From assembly GCF_030540765.1 (NCBI RefSeq), contig NZ_JAUOEL010000001.1, positions 434,001-498,000 on the forward strand: a stretch of DNA of 64,000 nucleotides, in the 5' to 3' direction. Numbering within the stretch: position 1 is the first letter of the stretch; every line of letters begins with the position of its first letter. This DNA is from Flavivirga jejuensis (GTDB lineage: Bacteria; Bacteroidota; Bacteroidia; Flavobacteriales; Flavobacteriaceae). The translations under genes were made by a program, and so were the position numbers. The notes beneath the pieces were generated by a model. It did no database searches. It was not told where the DNA came from and saw nothing but the letters and a program-made list of their open reading frames with translations. Positions 24,877 through 34,754 of the stretch are shown here, piece after piece.

Positions 24877-27800
24877 ATGTATTTAATTTTCGATACAGAA
24901 ACAACTGGATTGCCAAAACGTTGGGATGCACCCATTACAGATACTGATAATTGGCCTAGATGTATTCAAATTGCATGGCAATTGCATGATGCTATGGGAA
25001 ACTGTATCGAGCATCAAGATTATTTAGTAAAACCAGAAGGGTTTAATATTCCTTACGATGCGGAGAAAATTCATGGTATTTCTACCGAATTGGCACAAGA
25101 ACAAGGTATTCCTTTAGCTGAGGTTTTAGAAAAATTTAATGAGGCTTTGGGTAAAACCAAATTTGTTGTTGGACAAAATGTAAAGTTCGATTTAAATATT
25201 ATGGGTGCCGAATTTGTTCGTGGTGATGTTGAAAACCCGTTACAAGAATTACCTGTTTTAGATACTTGTACAGAACATACGGCAAGTTTATGCCAGATTC
25301 CAGGAGGACGTTATGGTAAATTTAAACTGCCAACACTTACCGAGTTACACGAGTATTTATTTAAAAAACCTTTTGCAGAAGCTCATAATGCAACAGCCGA
25401 TGTAGAAGCAACTACGCGTTGCTTTTTTGAGTTGGTTCGTTTAGGAGAATATACAAAAGAACAGCTAGATGTAGCACCTGATTATTTTGAGAATTTTAAC
25501 GAAGCCAATCCAAAAGAAATTGAGCTTATAAAACTAAAGCACGTTAATCTTAAACAAGAAAGTGCTAAAATTCTTGAACGTCTTAAAAGTCTTAAGGAAG
25601 AAGCGATTTCCTCAACAGATATTGAGAAAAACGTATCAGCTTTAGCGGATGTCGATTTTGTGCATCTTCATAATCACTCACAGTTCTCAGTATTACAATC
25701 TACCATTAGTGTGGTTGATCTGGTAAGCTCTGCTGCCGAGCATAACATGCCTGCGGTTGCTTTAACCGATCATGCAAATATGATGGGTGCTTTTCACTTT
25801 GTGAACGCAGTAAACAATCATAATAAATCTGCTAAGAAAAAAAACGAAGAAGCTACAGAAAAAGGAGAAACACCAACAGCCAAACCTATTAAGGCTATTA
25901 TAGGTTGTGAGTTTTTTGTTTGTGAAAACCATAAGGATAAGAGTAGAAAGGACAATGGTTATCAGATAGTACTATTGGCTAAAAATAAAAATGGCTATCA
26001 TAATTTAGCGAAATTATCATCGCATGCTTTTGTTAATGGATTCTACTATCTACCAAGAATTGATAAAGAATTAATAAAAGAATATAAAGAAGATCTTATT
26101 GTACTTACGGGAAATCTATATGGAGAAGTTCCAAGTAAAGTACTAAATATTGGCGAAAACCAGGCAGAAGAAGCACTGCTTTGGTGGAAAGAACAATTTA
26201 AAGATGATCTATACATTGAATTAATGCGCCACGATCAAGAGGATGAAGATCGTGTAAATCCTGTGTTAATTGAATTTTCCAGAAAGCACGATATAAAATT
26301 AGTAGCTTCAAATAATACCTATTATTGTAAAAAAGATGATGCGAATGCACATGATATTTTACTGTGTGTAAAAGAAGGTGAAAAACAAGCAACACCGATA
26401 GGTCGCGGACGAGGATATCGTTACGGACTGCCAAATCAGAATTATTATTTTAAGTCGTCAGACGAGATGAAAGCCTCGTTTAAGGATGTTCCTGAAGCGA
26501 TTATTAATATTCAGGAGGTTGTTGATAAGGTGGAAGCTTACGAGTTGGCGCGTGAGGTTTTATTACCTGCGTTCGATATTCCAGATCGATTTATGCATGA
26601 AGAAGATAAGGTAGATGGTGGTAAGCGTGGTGAAAACGCCTATTTACGTCATTTAACTTATGAAGGCGCCAAAAAACGTTATGGTGAAGATTTATCAGAA
26701 GAAGTAATAGAACGTCTCGATTTTGAGTTAAGTGTTATTGAAAACACAGGGTATCCAGGGTACTTTTTAATTGTTGAAGATTTTATTCGCGAAGCTCGAA
26801 ATATGGATGTGTCGGTAGGTCCAGGGCGTGGTTCTGCGGCTGGTTCGGTAGCAGCATATTGTTTATGGATTACCAATATAGACCCTCTTAAATACGATTT
26901 GCTTTTTGAGCGTTTTTTAAATCCAGATCGTATTAGTATGCCCGATATTGATATTGATTTTGATGACGAAGGAAGAAGTCGGGTCATGGATTATGTTATT
27001 GATAAATATGGAAGCAATCAAGTAGCACAAATTATCACCTATGGTACCATGGCTGCTAAATCTTCCATTCGAGATACAGCACGTGTATTAGATTTGCCAT
27101 TATTTGATGCAGATAAGATTGCGAAACTTATTCCAACAATGTCTAAGCTCGGAAAGATTTTTGGGTTAAATGAAAAGGAATTAAGTAAAAAGTTTCGTGC
27201 TGAAGATTTAGAAAAAGTTAATCAACTTATAAATATTTCTGAAGGGTCAGATTTAGAAGCAGAGACCGTTAATACAGCAAGAGCCTTGGAAGGTTCGGTT
27301 AGAAACACAGGAATCCATGCCTGTGGCGTTATAATAACGCCAGACGATATTACTAAGTTTGTTCCTGTATCTGTAGCTAAAGATTCCGATTTATATGTAA
27401 CGCAGTTTGATAACTCGGTTGTTGAGGATGCGGGCTTATTAAAAATGGATTTCTTAGGATTAAAGACTTTAACTTTAATAAAAGATACTGTTAAGATTGT
27501 AAAAGCAAAACATGATATTTTATTAGATCCAGAGACTTTTCCTTTAGATGATAAAGAAACATATGCTTTATTTCAACGTGGTGAAACAGTTGGTGTATTC
27601 CAGTATGAATCTCCTGGAATGCAAAAGCACCTTAGAGATTTAAAACCAACTGTTTTTGAAGATTTAATTGCGATGAATGCCCTGTATCGTCCAGGACCCA
27701 TGGAATATATTCCAAGTTTTGTTCGTAGAAAGCATGGTGATGAGGATATCGAGTACGATTTGCCAGCGATGGAAGAATACTTGAAGGAAACGTATGGTAT

Positions 27801-29265
27801 TACGGTCTATCAAGAGCAAGTGATGTTATTGTCTCAAAAATTAGCTGGGTTTACAAAAGGTGAGGCGGATGTATTGCGTAAAGCAATGGGAAAAAAGCAG
27901 ATTGCGGTACTTGATAAAATGAAGCCAAAGTTTGTGGAGCAGGCAAGTGCTAATGGACATGACGCGAAAGTGCTTGAGAAGGTTTGGAAAGACTGGGAAG
28001 CCTTTGCGAGTTATGCCTTTAATAAGTCGCATTCAACCTGTTACGCATGGATAGCTTATCAAACAGCTTATTTAAAAGCACATTACCCAGCAGAATATAT
28101 GGCTGCAGTACTCTCTAATAATATGAACGATATCAAACAGGTTACCTTCTTTATGGATGAATGTAAGCGTATGAAATTAGATGTACTGGGACCAGATGTG
28201 AACGAATCGTTTTATAAGTTTTCTGTAAATAAAGACTATGCCGTGCGTTTTGGTATGGGAGCTATAAAAGGAGTTGGTCATGGAGCGGTTATGACTATTG
28301 TAGACAATAGAAAAGAAGATGGGGCATATAAATCTATTTTTGATTTAGCGAAACGAATCGATTTAAGAGCTGCGAATAAAAAAGCTTTTGAAAATTTAGC
28401 ATTAGCTGGAGGTTTTGATTGTTTTAGTGACACCCACAGGGCACAATATTTTCATAAAGAGGGTGATGGTATTACCTTTTTAGAAAAAGCAGTTAAATAT
28501 GGAAGTAAACATCAAGAAAACGAGAACTCAGCACAAGTAAGTTTATTTGGTGCTGCAAGTGATGTGCAAATAGCAGAACCAGAAGTGCCACCATGTGAAG
28601 AATGGGGGACTATGGAGAAATTAGCTCAAGAACGCGAAGTTGTAGGGGTTTATATCTCTGGTCATCCATTGGATGATTTTAAAACGGAAATGAAAACTTT
28701 TTGTAATGGGAACATTGCCATGTTCAATAATTTAGAACCTTATGTAAATAGAGAAATTGTTTTTGGTGGTGTCGTAACCGATGTGCAACACCGTGTAAGT
28801 AAACAAGGAAAAGGATGGGCGTTATTTGTTATAGAAGATTATACCGATAGTTTTGAGTTTAGGATTTTTGGTGAAGAATATTTAAAGTTTAGACACTTTT
28901 TAATGAAGAATAACTTCGTGTTTGTAAAATCGTTTGTACGCGAAGGCTGGGTTAATAAAGATACAGGCAAGAAGAGCGATCCAAGACTGCAGTTTAATAA
29001 TTTTCAATTGTTGCATGACGTGATGGAGAATTATGCTAAAAAATTATCTATTCAACTTAATATTAACGACTTGAAAGAGGAAACTATCTTGCGTCTAAAA
29101 GAATTATTACAAATGCATCCAGGAAACCAGATGCTTAATTTTGTGGTTTATGATACTAAAGAAAAAATAAAAGTACAAATGCCTAGTAGAAGACAAAAGG
29201 TGAAGGTGTCTCAAGAATTACTTAGTGAATTGGAGAGTCAAGATGTGTTGTATAAGTTGAATTAA
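24877..29265 (+). CDS. dnaE: DNA polymerase III alpha subunit with N-terminal DnaQ-type exonuclease
   Basis: 1462 residues: DEDDh exonuclease domain (IFDTETTGLP at 4-13, HNATADVEATTR near 172) fused in front of PHP (VHLHNHSQFS from about 262), polymerase palm with PGRGSAAGS and PDIDIDF (catalytic D690 and D692), tau-binding and OB-fold regions (REIVFGGVVTD near 1297). The replicative polymerase, with its proofreading nuclease on the same chain as in other Bacteroidota. Single gene in plus orientation between the lactonase gene and the second MITE copy. Confidence 0.95.
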   Translation: MYLIFDTETTGLPKRWDAPITDTDNWPRCIQIAWQLHDAMGNCIEHQDYLVKPEGFNIPYDAEKIHGISTELAQEQGIPLAEVLEKFNEALGKTKFVVGQNVKFDLNIMGAEFVRGDVENPLQELPVLDTCTEHTASLCQIPGGRYGKFKLPTLTELHEYLFKKPFAEAHNATADVEATTRCFFELVRLGEYTKEQLDVAPDYFENFNEANPKEIELIKLKHVNLKQESAKILERLKSLKEEAISSTDIEKNVSALADVDFVHLHNHSQFSVLQSTISVVDLVSSAAEHNMPAVALTDHANMMGAFHFVNAVNNHNKSAKKKNEEATEKGETPTAKPIKAIIGCEFFVCENHKDKSRKDNGYQIVLLAKNKNGYHNLAKLSSHAFVNGFYYLPRIDKELIKEYKEDLIVLTGNLYGEVPSKVLNIGENQAEEALLWWKEQFKDDLYIELMRHDQEDEDRVNPVLIEFSRKHDIKLVASNNTYYCKKDDANAHDILLCVKEGEKQATPIGRGRGYRYGLPNQNYYFKSSDEMKASFKDVPEAIINIQEVVDKVEAYELAREVLLPAFDIPDRFMHEEDKVDGGKRGENAYLRHLTYEGAKKRYGEDLSEEVIERLDFELSVIENTGYPGYFLIVEDFIREARNMDVSVGPGRGSAAGSVAAYCLWITNIDPLKYDLLFERFLNPDRISMPDIDIDFDDEGRSRVMDYVIDKYGSNQVAQIITYGTMAAKSSIRDTARVLDLPLFDADKIAKLIPTMSKLGKIFGLNEKELSKKFRAEDLEKVNQLINISEGSDLEAETVNTARALEGSVRNTGIHACGVIITPDDITKFVPVSVAKDSDLYVTQFDNSVVEDAGLLKMDFLGLKTLTLIKDTVKIVKAKHDILLDPETFPLDDKETYALFQRGETVGVFQYESPGMQKHLRDLKPTVFEDLIAMNALYRPGPMEYIPSFVRRKHGDEDIEYDLPAMEEYLKETYGITVYQEQVMLLSQKLAGFTKGEADVLRKAMGKKQIAVLDKMKPKFVEQASANGHDAKVLEKVWKDWEAFASYAFNKSHSTCYAWIAYQTAYLKAHYPAEYMAAVLSNNMNDIKQVTFFMDECKRMKLDVLGPDVNESFYKFSVNKDYAVRFGMGAIKGVGHGAVMTIVDNRKEDGAYKSIFDLAKRIDLRAANKKAFENLALAGGFDCFSDTHRAQYFHKEGDGITFLEKAVKYGSKHQENENSAQVSLFGAASDVQIAEPEVPPCEEWGTMEKLAQEREVVGVYISGHPLDDFKTEMKTFCNGNIAMFNNLEPYVNREIVFGGVVTDVQHRVSKQGKGWALFVIEDYTDSFEFRIFGEEYLKFRHFLMKNNFVFVKSFVREGWVNKDTGKKSDPRLQFNNFQLLHDVMENYAKKLSIQLNINDLKEETILRLKELLQMHPGNQMLNFVVYDTKEKIKVQMPSRRQKVKVSQELLSELESQDVLYKLN

Positions 29266-29292
29266 AGGATTTCCTTATTGTTACATTATATA

Positions 29293-29730
29293 AAAAGAAG
29301 CTGTCTAAAAAGTGTGATTCTGAATATTACCGAGAAACAAAATATATTTTGTTTCGAAGGTAGCAGCAAAGTTGTGAAAAATCTCTGAAAACCTTAATGT
29401 TTTTGATTTTTAGATAAATAAGATCTTTCGCTTTGCTATCATTGATGTTTTTTATAAGTGATTGGTTTTTAGTTGTTTGTCGTTCAGGGCACAGCGAAGA
29501 ATCTTTATAATTAATCTCTAAAGATTCTTCAGTCGTACCTCCTTCTGAATGACACCCAATTACGTCATTCCCTCCACTTGAGAAATTTTTGGTCTAATGC
29601 CTCTGAATGACACAAACCTTTTGCAAACATAGGATGACACTCCAATTACGTCATTTCATTCGCTAGTTAAAATTTTTAACACAGATCTCTGGATGACAAA
29701 GTTCATCACTTTTTAGACAGTCTCTTTTTT
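29293..29730. mobile_element. MITE-like repeat, copy 2 (about 438 bp)
   Basis: Terminal inverted repeats AAAAAGAAGCTGTCTAAAAAGTG on the left and the complement of AAAAAAGAGACTGTCTAAAAAGTG on the right. The right 120 bp are nearly identical to copy 1 (CTGAATGACAC, CAAACATAGGATGA, AATTACGTCATTTCAT, CGCTAGTTAAAATTTTTAACACA). The centre differs and carries an extra GTTCAGGGCACAGCGAAGAATC piece. Non-coding; occupies the gap 29266-29746. Confidence 0.75.
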
Positions 29731-29746
29731 AATTTAATATTTTATC

Positions 29747-31339
29747 CTATTTACAAGAAGCTAGCTCTTTGCAAAACGTCATTAGATCTTCTGGGGTATT
29801 TTTAAATGTTTTGTTTTCTGCTTTTTCTATTAAAGCTGGGCATCCTTTAGCAAGTTTAACCAGATTCTTTTTAAAACCAAATACATATCCTGTTGATAAA
29901 GTAGATTTACCTTTTTCACTACCAGGAGTAAAGATCACAGGCTCTTCATTATTAAAATGATATAAATTGATTTTGTCTGATTCAAATAATACTTTACAAA
30001 GTTTTTCTGCAGCTCCACTTAATAACATTTGAGCTGAAACTGCATTGTTATTGCCATTTTTTACACCAGATTCTTTGAACATTACATTCTTATAATGTGT
30101 ACCATCAACAAATAAAACTTCATTAAAATCTTTAGCATTTTCGACTTTAGTGCCTACTGGGGTACCGTTATCTGCATACTGTACCGTTCTTATTTCATAG
30201 GCTATTTTCTTAACATCTTTAGTTTCTATATCTACTAAAATGGTATCTCCAACTTTAGAAATTAAATAAGCTTTAACTAATTCTAATTTAGTATTTGAAC
30301 CAGATGCTTCTTCAGCTTCAGGGGCTTCTTCAATATTAGTAAGGTCTTCGGTTATAACCTCAAAATGTCTGGTGTTCGTTTCGTTTATTTCAAACTTCTT
30401 TAATAATTCATCAGATATGCGAATAAAGTGTTTGCCATGAGATTTATCATAATCGTTTTCAATTAACTTTTCAGCATACTCTTTAGCTTTTTCTGGCATA
30501 TCTAAATAGTAATACATTTTAGCAATATTATAATAGCTAGCATATCTCATTTTAGCCATCTTTTTCTTTGTTCCAACGTATTTTGGTATTAAGCTATTAA
30601 AATAATCTATTACAGGTTCTAGCTCTGTCTTTAAACCAGAAACGGGTTGGTCATATTTCATTTTGGCAAAAGCAGCTTTCATAATACCATAATTTTCCAT
30701 GTGTTTTTGATATTCTGGATGCTTTTTGTTACCTAGAATCCAAAAGACTACAGTATTATAGTTAGCTGGAACATAGCCATAAGTTGTATTTAAATTACTA
30801 TTTATTATATTTAAAATGCTCTTTTTATGCTTTGAAGTGTATTTGTTTCGTATATTATAACGGTTATTATTATAATGATTTTGTGCAGCTTTGTAAGTTG
30901 AAAATGAGTTGCTTTCGTAATGATCATTCTCAGAAAAATCTCTATTATAATTGTTTTCTATAACCACAGCATTACTAATCGATAAACTAGCAGAAGAAGT
31001 GTATGGGATATGTACTTTGTAAGTATAACTCGTAGAAGTTACTTTACCGTCTTTGTCTTTTTTCTCATGCTTGGTTTTTCTTATATCAACTTCACCTATT
31101 TGTGTGCCATTAAAATTATAGTTGATGTCTAAAGTGCCATTTGATTTTACTCTGGAGAACCCTGATAAGGATATAGCTCTTATGTTAGAAGAATAAGTTC
31201 TTTTACTATTATCTAATATAGGTTTTGAAGGTAATTTAATATAAGAAACACTAACGTATTCTCTATCTAAATTGGCATTTTGTGAAAATGAAATTGCATA
31301 GATTAACAATGCAAAAACAAGAGTAGTTGTTTTGTTCAT
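29747..31339 (-). CDS. Secreted protein of unknown function (530 aa)
   Basis: Signal peptide to about residue 19 (YAISFSQ), then a long region with no recognised domain; about 260-310 has a TPR-like helical pair (YYNIAKMYYYLDMPEKAKEYAEKLIEND). The C-terminal part (about 355-525) is beta-rich with a conserved-looking CPALIEKAENKTF..EDLMTFCKELASCK cysteine end. No T9SS tail. Probably periplasmic. Function unknown. Confidence 0.65.
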   Translation of the reverse strand: MNKTTTLVFALLIYAISFSQNANLDREYVSVSYIKLPSKPILDNSKRTYSSNIRAISLSGFSRVKSNGTLDINYNFNGTQIGEVDIRKTKHEKKDKDGKVTSTSYTYKVHIPYTSSASLSISNAVVIENNYNRDFSENDHYESNSFSTYKAAQNHYNNNRYNIRNKYTSKHKKSILNIINSNLNTTYGYVPANYNTVVFWILGNKKHPEYQKHMENYGIMKAAFAKMKYDQPVSGLKTELEPVIDYFNSLIPKYVGTKKKMAKMRYASYYNIAKMYYYLDMPEKAKEYAEKLIENDYDKSHGKHFIRISDELLKKFEINETNTRHFEVITEDLTNIEEAPEAEEASGSNTKLELVKAYLISKVGDTILVDIETKDVKKIAYEIRTVQYADNGTPVGTKVENAKDFNEVLFVDGTHYKNVMFKESGVKNGNNNAVSAQMLLSGAAEKLCKVLFESDKINLYHFNNEEPVIFTPGSEKGKSTLSTGYVFGFKKNLVKLAKGCPALIEKAENKTFKNTPEDLMTFCKELASCK

Positions 31340-31596
31340 AAGTATAGTTGTTTGGGGTTTGATTATTGCTATAGCAATACCAAATATAGAATTTATTTCG
31401 ATGAATCAAAATTTATTGATAGGGTTACGGATATTCAATTTTGAGAAGTTTGTAAGACGCATTCAAAATTGTAAGTTGAATTAATTCAGATAAAATATTG
31501 ATCTACCGTATAATACCTCGACTCTTGGGGTGGTCTCTATTATTGGGGTCAGGGCTTGCTCTGAGGTCTAATATCTTTTTATTAAAAAGGGGGGGC

Positions 31597-31700
31597 GCTA
31601 ATACATTTCCAAAATAGTTCTTGGTTAGGGAGTATTCAATAATTTTAAAGTTTCACCAATAATTATTTTCAATATGAATGGTGAATTGGCCTTCTGCTTC
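31597..31700 (-). pseudogene. Decayed copy of part of the SRPBCC gene at 33233-33679; only clear content of gap 31340-31999
   Basis: About 100 bp align with 33427-33530 at roughly 85 percent identity by eye (ATACATTTCCAAA, GTATTCAA.AATTTTAAAG, CACCAATA, ATGAATGGTGAATTG). Translated, it gives QFTIHIENNYW-stop-NFKIIEY against QFTIHFENNYWWTFKIVEY, so a TGG has become TGA and a one-base indel breaks the frame. The rest of the 660-bp gap holds a GC-rich dyad piece (about 31510-31560), an AGGAATT-type small hairpin near 31819-31834 and the promoter region of the LamG gene. Confidence 0.75.
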
Positions 31701-31999
31701 CACTGCTTCTAGCTAAAATTTAAACACTATTGCTAACAAAATATCATTAATTCTAAATAATTAACACCACTATTTAGTGAGATAACTAAAATGTCAACAT
31801 TAAATATTAAAAAATCTATCCTAAATTTTTAGGAATTCGTGATTAACGTCCTACAATTGCTGTAAGATAAAATATTTAAATCGATAAAAAAAAACACCTA
31901 AAATGTTGTCTGTGTGCGCGTTACTGTTGTTAGTCTAAAAAAAAACACGATGATTCCTTTTTTAAATAATTTACATACATGAAATTTTAAAAACTATTT

Positions 32000-33058
32000 A
32001 TGATGAAAAAATTACTAAAAAAATTATCTTTTGTTGCAATCTTATTTTTAACATTTGCAACTGTACAAGCACAAACACCTGTAGTGCATTTAAAGTTTGA
32101 TAACAATTTAAATAACGACGGAAGTGGTAGTTTAGCCTTTGAAGTTGGTGGTGCTAATAGTGCTGGGGTTACAGTACCTTACAGCGCTAATAATATAGAA
32201 GGCAGCGCTGCTATAAATTTTACTCTTATTGGTGATGACACAGATCCCTCATATAATTTAATTCAAAATGGAGGTGGTTTTGATGCTCAAATTAGGAGTA
32301 CGACCAACTCAAGTATTACAGGTAGCGATGCTCGTACTGTATCTGCTTGGGTTAGATATGATGATAGACTTGATACAACCAATGGATCACATACTATAGT
32401 GAACATGGGAGACCCTGCTGCTCCTGGTGGTTCTTATGGAAGAACCACATTTACGTTTGCTGCTGCCAATAATGAAATTCAATTAGGTGTATCTGGGGCT
32501 AATCTTAAGCATTTTTATACAAATGGAGAAGATATTGAAGATCTTGGCTGGCACCATGTAGCATATACTTATCCTAGTGCTGGAACGTTAGGAGACATTG
32601 TATATTATTTAGATGGTGTTGCAGTTGATGACAATGACGCTGGAGGAGGCGGTAATGAAAATATTGTGTTAAGTACAACTGCGGACAAAATCTATATAGG
32701 CACCAGAGGAAATAATACTACAAAGTGGTTTGATGGTGGTGGAATAGACGACGTTAGAATTTTTGACGTTGAGCTTACGGCTGCACAAATGTTAAATGTT
32801 TACAATGAAAATGTACTTAGTATAGCTGGTTTTGCTTTTGGCGAACTAAAAGCATACCCTAATGAGGTAGTTGATTTTTTACAAATTGAAACTGCAAGCA
32901 ACAACTCTTTAGAAATTAATGTATTTGATATTACGGGAAAAGCTATAATAAAAACTTCTGGTAATTCTGTAGATATGAGTAGTTTAAATTCTGGTTTATA
33001 TATTGTTAAAGTTAGAGAAGATAATAAAGTAGCTAACTTAAAAATTCTTAAAAAGTAA
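32000..33058 (+). CDS. Secreted LamG/jellyroll-domain protein with T9SS sorting tail
   Basis: 352 residues: signal peptide (end ATVQAQ), one LamG-like concanavalin fold (VVHLKFDNNLNNDGSG.., TVSAWVRYDDRL, WHHVAYTYPSAGTLGDIVYYLDGV, IDDVRIFDVELTAAQ, about 30-270), then a type A sorting domain (LKAYPNEVVDFLQIE, NVFDITGKAI, LNSGLYIVKV, NLKILKK end). Exported by the type IX system, probably to the surface, where it may bind glycans. Single gene with its own terminator. Confidence 0.88.
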   Translation: MMKKLLKKLSFVAILFLTFATVQAQTPVVHLKFDNNLNNDGSGSLAFEVGGANSAGVTVPYSANNIEGSAAINFTLIGDDTDPSYNLIQNGGGFDAQIRSTTNSSITGSDARTVSAWVRYDDRLDTTNGSHTIVNMGDPAAPGGSYGRTTFTFAAANNEIQLGVSGANLKHFYTNGEDIEDLGWHHVAYTYPSAGTLGDIVYYLDGVAVDDNDAGGGGNENIVLSTTADKIYIGTRGNNTTKWFDGGGIDDVRIFDVELTAAQMLNVYNENVLSIAGFAFGELKAYPNEVVDFLQIETASNNSLEINVFDITGKAIIKTSGNSVDMSSLNSGLYIVKVREDNKVANLKILKK

Positions 33059-33087
33059 TTAGAGCTTATTTTTCATAATTTATACTG

Positions 33088-33127
33088 AATATCCTGTTGT
33101 ATTTAAATATATAACAGGATATTTTTC
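33088..33127 (+). terminator. Terminator of the LamG gene
   Basis: AATATCCTGTT (33088-33098) and AACAGGATATT (33113-33123) with a T-run behind, 30 bp after the stop. Confidence 0.85.
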
Positions 33128-33232
33128 ATTTCTTAAATAAGAGACAAATTTAATATTGCTGTGTTTTTGCCAAACATGAAGTAATAATTTTCATAATTCA
33201 ATATCTTTCTGGTTATTTGAATTATAGAAAGT

Positions 33233-33679
33233 TTATTTATTGGTCTCTAAAAAGCCTTTTAAACTATTAGTAATATAATGATCCCAAGTAGTAGAGCATA
33301 TTTCGTAACAATTAATATTTGGGGTAAGTCCAACTTGATGAAAATTAATTAAAGTTTTTCCGTTTTGCTCTTCAATTTTCCAATGTAATACGTGCCCTAT
33401 CCATTCTTTATTAAAATCAGGTTCACCGCCAATACATTTCCAAACGAGTTCTTTGTTAGGCGTGTATTCAACAATTTTAAAGGTCCACCAATAGTTGTTT
33501 TCAAAATGAATGGTGAATTGCCCTCCTGCTTTAAATTCGGTATTGCTTGTTTTGCTCCACCATAAATGTAGGTTCTCATTTAAAGCAGAAAAGACTTCTT
33601 TAGCGTTAACATTAACTTCTAATTGCTTTCTGTAATTTATTATGTCCTGCTTGTCTACTTCTTTTGTGTTATTAAGCAT
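33233..33679 (-). CDS. SRPBCC/AHSA1-domain protein (second in ArsR operon)
   Basis: 148 residues of START-like fold: ARKEVFSALNE-like start (NVNAKEVFSALNENLHLWWS), FTIHFENNYWWTFKIVEY and WIGHVLHWKIEEQNGKTLINFHQVGL. These domains bind hydrophobic ligands; in this operon type they travel with ArsR-like repressors. Its start overlaps the ArsR stop by 8 bp, so it is translationally coupled. A decayed partial copy of this gene lies at 31597-31700. Confidence 0.82.
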   Translation of the reverse strand: MLNNTKEVDKQDIINYRKQLEVNVNAKEVFSALNENLHLWWSKTSNTEFKAGGQFTIHFENNYWWTFKIVEYTPNKELVWKCIGGEPDFNKEWIGHVLHWKIEEQNGKTLINFHQVGLTPNINCYEICSTTWDHYITNSLKGFLETNK

Positions 33680-34001
33680 CTTTTGAATTATTTAAAAAGT
33701 CTTCTAAGTTTTGTAGTGAGTTATCCCAGAATTGCGTGTAAAACTCTACCCATTTGCTAACCTCTTTTAAGGGTTTTGCGTTGGCATAACAAAAACGTTC
33801 CCGACCGTTTGTATTAATATTTACCAAACCAGCTTCTTCTAAAGTTTTAATATGTTTGGTAACACCTTGTCTGCTAATGTCAAACTGACTGGATATTTGG
33901 GTAATAGATAAAGCGGAAGTCGCTATAACTAAGGCGTGAAAAATATCACGCCTTGTTGGATCTGCAATTGCTTTAAATAATTTAGTTATTTTATCCTGCA
34001 T
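33672..34001 (-). CDS. ArsR-family winged-helix regulator
   Basis: 109 residues: LFKAIADPTRRDIFHALV, ITQISSQFDISRQGVTKHIKTLEEAGLVN and the wing GRERFCYANAKPLKEVS. No metal-binding cysteine pair of the ELCVCDL type is present, so it belongs to the non-metal group that is paired with SRPBCC proteins. Middle gene of a three-gene overlapping unit; the dyads at 34448-34505 are its probable operators. Confidence 0.9.
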   Translation of the reverse strand: MQDKITKLFKAIADPTRRDIFHALVIATSALSITQISSQFDISRQGVTKHIKTLEEAGLVNINTNGRERFCYANAKPLKEVSKWVEFYTQFWDNSLQNLEDFLNNSKDA

Positions 34002-34422
34002 TTACTAGCTCTTTTAAGTAACCGGATAGTCCGTTTATACAATTGTCCCAACCACCGTTAAAGCTTTCAAACATTTTTACGGCAGTTTCTCCTTCATAAT
34101 TCGAAATGCCAGAATGTTCCAGATATAATTTGGTGCCACCTTCGGTTGGTTCTAACAACCAAGTTACTGTAGTTTCTACTTTTATTTCGGCAACAACCCA
34201 AGTATAAACTAATTTATAAGGGTTAGATTCTTTAACCTCTCCGCTAATGGTTGTACAACCTTTTTCGTTTGCTTCAGAGGTAAAAGTGTATTGGTACCCT
34301 TTTTGAGCCTTAAAATCGGCTTGAATAAACCAAGCTGAGATTTCTTCAGCTTTAGAAATGGCATTCCATACTTTGTCTATGGAGTGTTTAAATACCTTTT
34401 CTTTTTTAATAACATCATTCAT
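33991..34422 (-). CDS. SRPBCC/AHSA1-domain protein (first in ArsR operon)
   Basis: 143 residues, KVFKHSIDKVWNAISKAEEISAWF and GGTKLYLEHSGISNYEG..AVKMFESFNGGWDNCINGLSGYL, typical AHSA1-like members with the C-terminal GW..CLEGL helix. It is the first gene; its stop overlaps the ArsR start by 11 bp. Two SRPBCC domains around one regulator suggest ligand handling linked to gene control. Confidence 0.85.
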   Translation of the reverse strand: MNDVIKKEKVFKHSIDKVWNAISKAEEISAWFIQADFKAQKGYQYTFTSEANEKGCTTISGEVKESNPYKLVYTWVVAEIKVETTVTWLLEPTEGGTKLYLEHSGISNYEGETAVKMFESFNGGWDNCINGLSGYLKELVNAG

Positions 34423-34447
34423 AATTATTCTGTTTTTTGATTAATAT

Positions 34448-34505
34448 GCAACTTGTCGGTTGCTAAACTAAAACAAATATTCTTTATATGCAACTATTTG
34501 GTTGC
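34448..34505 (-). promoter_or_regulatory. Two operator dyads flanking the -7 box of the ArsR operon; gap 34423-34754
   Basis: GCAAC-TTGTCG-GTTGC at 34448-34463 and GCAAC-TATTTG-GTTGC at 34490-34505, centres 42 bp apart (four helical turns). Between them on the minus strand lies AATATTTG (34474-34481), one mismatch from the -7 consensus. The 332-bp gap also has a plus-strand TAATTTTG (34708-34715) before thioredoxin; nothing else clear. Confidence 0.65.
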
Positions 34506-34754
34506 TTTTAAATGAATTTACATTTATATAAAAGGTGAAAAAGTTTAAACTTAACTTAAAGAATACATTGTTCTTATACGAAAAATAAGGACGAAAAGCT
34601 TGTCTGTATATGGCTGTATATGTGCTCTTAAGCTGAAAATAACTCTAAACAATACGGTTATAGGCAAAACAAATTGTTGGTTTGTAAGCTTTCGTGAAAA
34701 TTTTGACTAATTTTGTGTTATTAAAAATAAAATACGAATTAAAACATAAATATT

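Noticed and set aside
26679-26987. Minus-strand frame of 102 codons within dnaE
   Set aside because: Lies entirely opposite the conserved polymerase palm; an antisense shadow.
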